A DNA stretch of 61,328 nt from SVMC01 sp045601345. Its GTDB lineage: Bacteria > Bacillota > Clostridia > Oscillospirales > Oscillospiraceae. The notes beneath the pieces are model-generated. The model searched no databases, was not told the DNA's origin, and saw only the letters and a list, made by a program, of their open reading frames with translations. This document shows, one piece after another, positions 58,086 to 61,328 of this stretch. The stretch lies in the NCBI GenBank assembly GCA_045601345.1, contig JAZRZL010000053.1, forward strand, positions 1 to 61,328. Reading direction: 5' to 3'. Positions within the stretch are counted from its first letter, which is position 1, and each line of letters opens with the position of its first letter. A program made the translations under genes and the position numbers.

Positions 58086-58304
58086 CTATTCGATTGGAAT
58101 TCGGTCGCCATTTAAAAAAGCAAATTCACATTTCAATTCGCACCCTGCAACCAAAGCAATATCCGATAATTCATCCAGTGTAAACGAGCCTCGTTTTATT
58201 TTTTGGTTGAATGACTGCGGAGATTTATTCAGCCGCCGAGCCATCTCGGCCATGGAAATGTTTGCTTTTACGCATAAGATTTTAATCTGCTCACCTATAA
58301 CCAT
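58086..58304 (-). CDS. XRE-type small HTH regulator of darTG
   Basis: A 72-residue protein that is almost only a Cro/C1-type helix-turn-helix (ISMAEMARRLNKSPQSFNQK), then a short beta-like tail. It is the first gene after the darTG promoter and 10 bp before darG, so it probably represses the operon. AAAGGAG RBS. Confidence 0.85.
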   Translation of the reverse strand: MVIGEQIKILCVKANISMAEMARRLNKSPQSFNQKIKRGSFTLDELSDIALVAGCELKCEFAFLNGDRIPIE

Positions 58305-58330
58305 CGTTTCTCAAGGCTCCTTTCATTATA

Positions 58331-58359
58331 ATAATAAATAATTTTATTTATGTTGTCAA
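58331..58359 (-). promoter_or_regulatory. darTG operon promoter
   Basis: On the minus strand TTGACA (58354-58359), 17-bp spacer, TATTAT (58331-58336). Confidence 0.8.
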
Positions 58360-58392
58360 TAAAAATATGAATTTGCGTTAAAATACAAAGCA

Positions 58393-58427
58393 CCCCTGAA
58401 AATGCTTTTTGCGACATTTTCAGGGGT
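58393..58427 (-). terminator. feo operon terminator
   Basis: CCCCTGAAAATG / CATTTTCAGGGG 12-bp stem with an 11-nt loop; on the minus strand TGCTTTGT follows. Its duplicate lies at 56039-56073. Confidence 0.75.
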
Positions 58428-58489
58428 AAATCTGTTAACGATCTCGGCCTCGGCAGGATTTTTCTGCATAGTATTTGCATTGCCCGCAG
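58393..58489 (+). repeat. 97-bp direct repeat, right copy (native feo end)
   Basis: The intact copy: feo terminator at 58393-58427 plus the end of the Cys-rich gene. 2,354 bp from its left copy; the pair encloses the darTG module. Confidence 0.9.
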
Positions 58490-58602
58490 TCGCCGCCGCA
58501 GGAAAGGCATTTGCCCTGTTTTTTGCGGCGAATCATCCAGCGAATACTGAGTCCCAGCCAGAGGGCGAGAACTGCCAGCATGGTGTAATCCAGCCAGCTC
58601 AT
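58435..58602 (-). CDS. FeoB-associated Cys-rich membrane protein
   Basis: A 55-residue protein missed by length filters. One membrane helix (about 5-23: DYTMLAVLALWLGLSIRWMI), a basic RRKKQGK, then five Cys in CLSCGGDCGQC and KSCRGRDR. Such proteins commonly follow feoB in Firmicutes and probably bind iron or support transport. The ATG overlaps the feoB stop (ATGA). Its 3' end is inside the 97-bp repeat. Confidence 0.88.
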   Translation of the reverse strand: MSWLDYTMLAVLALWLGLSIRWMIRRKKQGKCLSCGGDCGQCKYYAEKSCRGRDR

Positions 58603-60587
58603 AGGAATGCCCCCAGAAGAAGATAGACTGCAAATGCCGCAATCCAGGCAACGCCCGTCTGGGCAATGGCCACGCCTGCTGCCCGGAGGCCGGAATCCAG
58701 TTCCCGGCGAACAGCGGAGATGGCAGCTACGCAGGGGGTATAGAGCAAGGTGAAGACCAGAAAGCTAATGGCCGAGCGGAGGGTAAACAGGCCGGAGAGG
58801 CCTGCGCTGCCCATCAGAATTTCCAGCGTGGATACCACGGACTCCTTGGCAATGAAGCCTGTCAGGAGAGCAGTGGAAATGCGCCAATCGCCAAAGCCCA
58901 GAGGGGCAAGGAGCGGTGCGATCAGGCTGCCGATGGCAGCGAGAAGGCTCTGCGCGCTGTCTGTAACCAGATTGATGCGGGCATCAAAGGTTTGCAGGAA
59001 CCAAATGATAATGGTGGCGGCAAAAATAACGGTGAACGCACGCTCAATGAAATCCCTTGCCTTTTCCCACATGAGCTGAAAAACACTTTTCATGGAGGGA
59101 AAGCGGTAGTTGGGCAGCTCCATCACAAAGGGAGAGGGCTTGCCACGGAAGGCTGTGCCGTTCAGAATGAGGGCGCAGAGAATACCGATCACAATGCCCA
59201 GCACATAGAGGCTCATCATCACGAGAACCCTGTATTTCGGAAAAAATGCGGCGGTAAAGAAGGCATAAATGGGAATTTTGGCACTACAGCTCATAAACGG
59301 CGTGAGCAGAATGGTCAGCCGCCGATCGCGTCTGGAGGACAGGGTGCGCGTGGAGAGAATTGCCGGAACCGTGCAGCCGAAGCCCACCAGCAGTGGCACA
59401 ATGCTCCGCCCGGAAAGGCCGATCCTGCGCAAGGGACGATCCATCACAAAGGCAATACGCGCCATATAGCCGGTATCCTCCAGAATCGACAGGAAGAAGA
59501 ACAGCGTCACAATGATGGGCAGGAACGACAGTACACCGCCGACACCTGCGAAAACGCCGTCAATAATCAGGCTATGTACCACCGGATTCAGTCCATACGC
59601 CGTGAGCGCCCGGTCAACGCCCATGGCCAGCCCGTCAATCCCCATCTCCAGAAGGTTGGAGAGGAAAGATCCGATCACATTGAAGGTCAGATAAAATATG
59701 CTCAGCATAATGAGCAGGAAAACAGGAATCGCCGTATATTTCCCCGTGAGAATCTTATCCAACCGGACACTTCGAATATGCTCCTTCGATTCCCGGCACT
59801 TGACCACGCACACACGGCAGACATTCTCAATGAAATTGTAGCGCATATCGGCAATCGCCGCATTTCTGTCCAGACCGCAGTCGTGTTCCATCTGGACAAT
59901 GGTATGCTCAATGGCATCTAAGTCATTCTGGTGCAGGTCGAGCAGCTCTGTCACAATGGGGTCGCCCTCAATAAATTTTGTAGCGGCAAAGCGCGTAGGC
60001 AGACGGCAGGATTGGGCATGATCCTCAATAATGTGGCGTACCGAGTGGATGCAGCGGTGGACAGGGCCGGCTGGACAGAAATCATATACCGTAGGGGTGC
60101 GGTGCTTCCGGGCGGTCTCCACTGCCATGCGGATCAGCTCACTGACACCGTCATTTTTGATGGCACTAATGGGCAGCACAGGAATGCCAAGCTGCTGGGA
60201 CAAGGCCTCTGTATCAATGGTACCCCCGTTGGCGTGTACCTCATCCATCATGTTCAGCGCCAGCACCATGGGAATCTCCATTGCCATGAGCTGGAGGGTA
60301 AGATAGAGGTTGCGCTCAATGTTGGTGGCATCAATAATGTTGATGATGCCGTCCGGCTGCTGATTGAGAAGGAAATCACGGGTGACAAGCTCTTCCTCGC
60401 TGTAGGGACGCAGAGAATAAATGCCGGGGAGATCAACCACCTGACAATTTTTCTGCCCCCGCACCTCACCGATTTTTTGCTCCACCGTCACACCGGGGAA
60501 ATTGCCAACGTGCTGATTGGAGCCGGTAAGCTGATTGAAGAGGGTGGTTTTCCCGCAATTCTGATTGCCGATCAACGCCAAAATCAT
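58599..60587 (-). CDS. feoB: ferrous iron transporter FeoB
   Basis: A 662-residue membrane GTPase. G-domain: G1 GNQNCGKTTLFNQLTG, G2 region NFPGVTVEQK, G3 DLPGIYSLRPYSEEE, G4 LNMMDE. A helical GDI-like region follows, then membrane core with two gates (LPIIVTLFFFLSILEDTGYM; LVGFGCTVPAILSTRTL). It imports Fe2+. Coupled to feoA by a 4-bp overlap and to the Cys-rich gene downstream. Confidence 0.97.
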   Translation of the reverse strand: MILALIGNQNCGKTTLFNQLTGSNQHVGNFPGVTVEQKIGEVRGQKNCQVVDLPGIYSLRPYSEEELVTRDFLLNQQPDGIINIIDATNIERNLYLTLQLMAMEIPMVLALNMMDEVHANGGTIDTEALSQQLGIPVLPISAIKNDGVSELIRMAVETARKHRTPTVYDFCPAGPVHRCIHSVRHIIEDHAQSCRLPTRFAATKFIEGDPIVTELLDLHQNDLDAIEHTIVQMEHDCGLDRNAAIADMRYNFIENVCRVCVVKCRESKEHIRSVRLDKILTGKYTAIPVFLLIMLSIFYLTFNVIGSFLSNLLEMGIDGLAMGVDRALTAYGLNPVVHSLIIDGVFAGVGGVLSFLPIIVTLFFFLSILEDTGYMARIAFVMDRPLRRIGLSGRSIVPLLVGFGCTVPAILSTRTLSSRRDRRLTILLTPFMSCSAKIPIYAFFTAAFFPKYRVLVMMSLYVLGIVIGILCALILNGTAFRGKPSPFVMELPNYRFPSMKSVFQLMWEKARDFIERAFTVIFAATIIIWFLQTFDARINLVTDSAQSLLAAIGSLIAPLLAPLGFGDWRISTALLTGFIAKESVVSTLEILMGSAGLSGLFTLRSAISFLVFTLLYTPCVAAISAVRRELDSGLRAAGVAIAQTGVAWIAAFAVYLLLGAFL

Positions 60588-60808
60588 ACGGGATTCACCT
60601 CAATTTCTTTGGCCTCAGACAGGCGAATGGTGAGGGTGTAGTCGCGCAGCCGCAGCTCAATCGGATCGCCCAGAGGGGCAACCTTGGTCACACAGACAGA
60701 GGTTCTGGGAATCAGCCCCATATCCAGAAGCCGACACCGCAGCGCCCCTTCACCGCCAACCTTCGTAATGACCGCCTTGCCGCCGACAGCCAATTGATCT
60801 AACGTCAT
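60584..60808 (-). CDS. feoA: FeoA-family SH3-like protein
   Basis: A 74-residue SH3-like protein: GGKAVITKVGGEGALRCRLL, DMGLIPRTSVCVTKVAPLGD, PIELRLRDYTLTIRLSEAKE. It assists FeoB in Fe2+ uptake. First gene of the feo operon; GGAGGGA RBS. Its stop overlaps the feoB start. Confidence 0.95.
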   Translation of the reverse strand: MTLDQLAVGGKAVITKVGGEGALRCRLLDMGLIPRTSVCVTKVAPLGDPIELRLRDYTLTIRLSEAKEIEVNPV

Positions 60809-60850
60809 GCATATCCCTCCTATGCTGTGAGTTCGTCATCTCTAACTGCT

Positions 60851-60883
60851 AGTTAGTATACTCTAACTCACATCAAAAAGCAA
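60851..60883 (-). promoter_or_regulatory. feo promoter with overlapping palindromic operator
   Basis: On the minus strand TTGCTT (60878-60883), 17-bp spacer, TATACT (60855-60860). The -10 lies inside AGTTAGTATACTCTAACT (60851-60868), a palindrome with perfect 6-bp arms. Its position suits repression by an iron-sensing DtxR/IdeR- or Fur-type protein; the TTAG/CTAA arms recall DtxR-family sites. Confidence 0.6.
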
Positions 60884-60988
60884 GCACCCCCGCCCCAAAA
60901 ACTTGCCGAATTTCATCCCCTCTGTCCCCTTGTGCTTGGTCATCCTGCCATTCTTCCCCATTCAGCAAAATTTTCCAAAAATACCCAC

Positions 60989-61017
60989 TTGACATAACCT
61001 CATATGTGTGGTAGACT
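60989..61017 (+). promoter_or_regulatory. promoter of the initiator tRNA gene
   Basis: TTGACA (60989-60994), 17-bp spacer, TAGACT (61012-61017), 19 bp before the tRNA. Confidence 0.75.
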
Positions 61018-61036
61018 ATCTGAGCTAAGGAAATAT

Positions 61037-61113
<77 letters not shown>

Positions 61114-61118
61114 CAAAG

Positions 61119-61160
61119 GTACGGTAGCAATGATACAAATTGCTACCGTACTTTTTAATT
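61119..61160 (+). terminator. terminator of the tRNA gene
   Basis: GTACGGTAGCAAT / ATTGCTACCGTAC, a 13-bp stem with a 7-nt loop, followed by TTTTTAATT. Confidence 0.85.
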
Positions 61161-61193
61161 ATTCCCTATGAAAATCCCTTGATAGAAAGCCAA

Positions 61194-61243
61194 AAGCGAG
61201 GTTAGTGGGTTCAAATGCGAACCTGCCAACCTCGCTTTTTTCG
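61194..61243 (+). terminator. second hairpin with T run downstream of the tRNA
   Basis: AAAGCGAGGTT pairs with AACCTCGCTTTTTT, and an inner GGGTTC/GAACC stem lies in the loop. It is followed by T residues. It may be a second terminator or the end of a small RNA. Nothing else is recognised to 61328. Confidence 0.6.
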
Positions 61244-61328
61244 TTTATATGGTTTCCGGGCAACTTCTGCTGCCGCCGAAAGTGAACCCACTCTGCCTAA
61301 CCTTTTAATTTTTCGTAGAATAATTAAA

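Overview
The window reads as chromosome from a gut-type Clostridia/Firmicutes bacterium, most likely an Oscillospiraceae/Ruminococcaceae relative. This is inferred from the eukaryotic-type one-chain glycyl-tRNA synthetase, parA-parB-serS order with perfect Firmicute parS sites, AGGAGG ribosome binding sites, an (S/N)PxTG-type sorting signal beside a class B sortase, SLH domains, and dispersed repeats with CTTCCCCTCTGGGGAAGG and GCCGCCCGCAGGCGGC palindromes. The backbone looks moderately GC-rich. The segments 1-12,300, 45,850-47,700 and 56,140-58,390 look visibly AT-richer and carry accessory genes. No database search was possible, so family names come from motif recognition.

Left accessory island (1-12,300). 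The 3' end of a tyrosine recombinase is followed by a 321-bp segment bounded by perfect 27-bp inverted repeats. The segment holds a near-consensus sigma-A promoter that at present points away from the genes to its right. To the right lie a small GyrI-like protein, seven tandem small peptides (six with clear double-glycine leaders), a DUF3267 membrane metalloprotease, a C39-peptidase ABC exporter and a very long HlyD-type accessory protein. I read this as an unmodified multi-peptide bacteriocin locus that may be controlled by promoter inversion; this is the most exciting candidate in the window. After a strong terminator come a DUF1016 (YhcG-type) nuclease, a WYL regulator, a LexA-like self-cleaving repressor with a visible operator, a truncated ImmA/IrrE gene and a fragment of an IS256-type transposase.

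Backbone 12,400-37,300. glyS, a Na/Pi symporter, a paired small-multidrug-type transporter and a TlpA-like lipoprotein come first. A Dlt-like four-gene operon follows (adenylating ligase, GNAT protein, carrier protein, MBOAT acyltransferase) that lacks dltD. Then come a Na/Ca exchanger, two parS sites with parA-parB, a coiled-coil membrane protein, serS, mscL, two anion transporters, truA with small partners, a secreted SLH-anchored lysozyme and two flavoproteins.

Surface module 37,800-43,050. A polysaccharide co-polymerase, a tyrosine kinase with a Tyr-Gly tail, a PHP tyrosine phosphatase, a class B sortase, its likely SPQTG substrate and an LCP ligase form one block, apparently without glycosyltransferases. 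TetR and GAPDH genes follow.

Right part 45,000-61,328. An Eco47II-like restriction-modification pair, an APC permease, ychF, an AlbA_2-type regulator, a DUF421/DUF4363 pair and an AAA_14/DUF4143 ATPase come first. A DarTG toxin-antitoxin module follows, flanked by 97-bp perfect direct repeats made from the end of the feo operon. The feoAB operon and an initiator tRNA-Met close the window. Two families of dispersed non-coding repeats fill most of the larger intergenic gaps.
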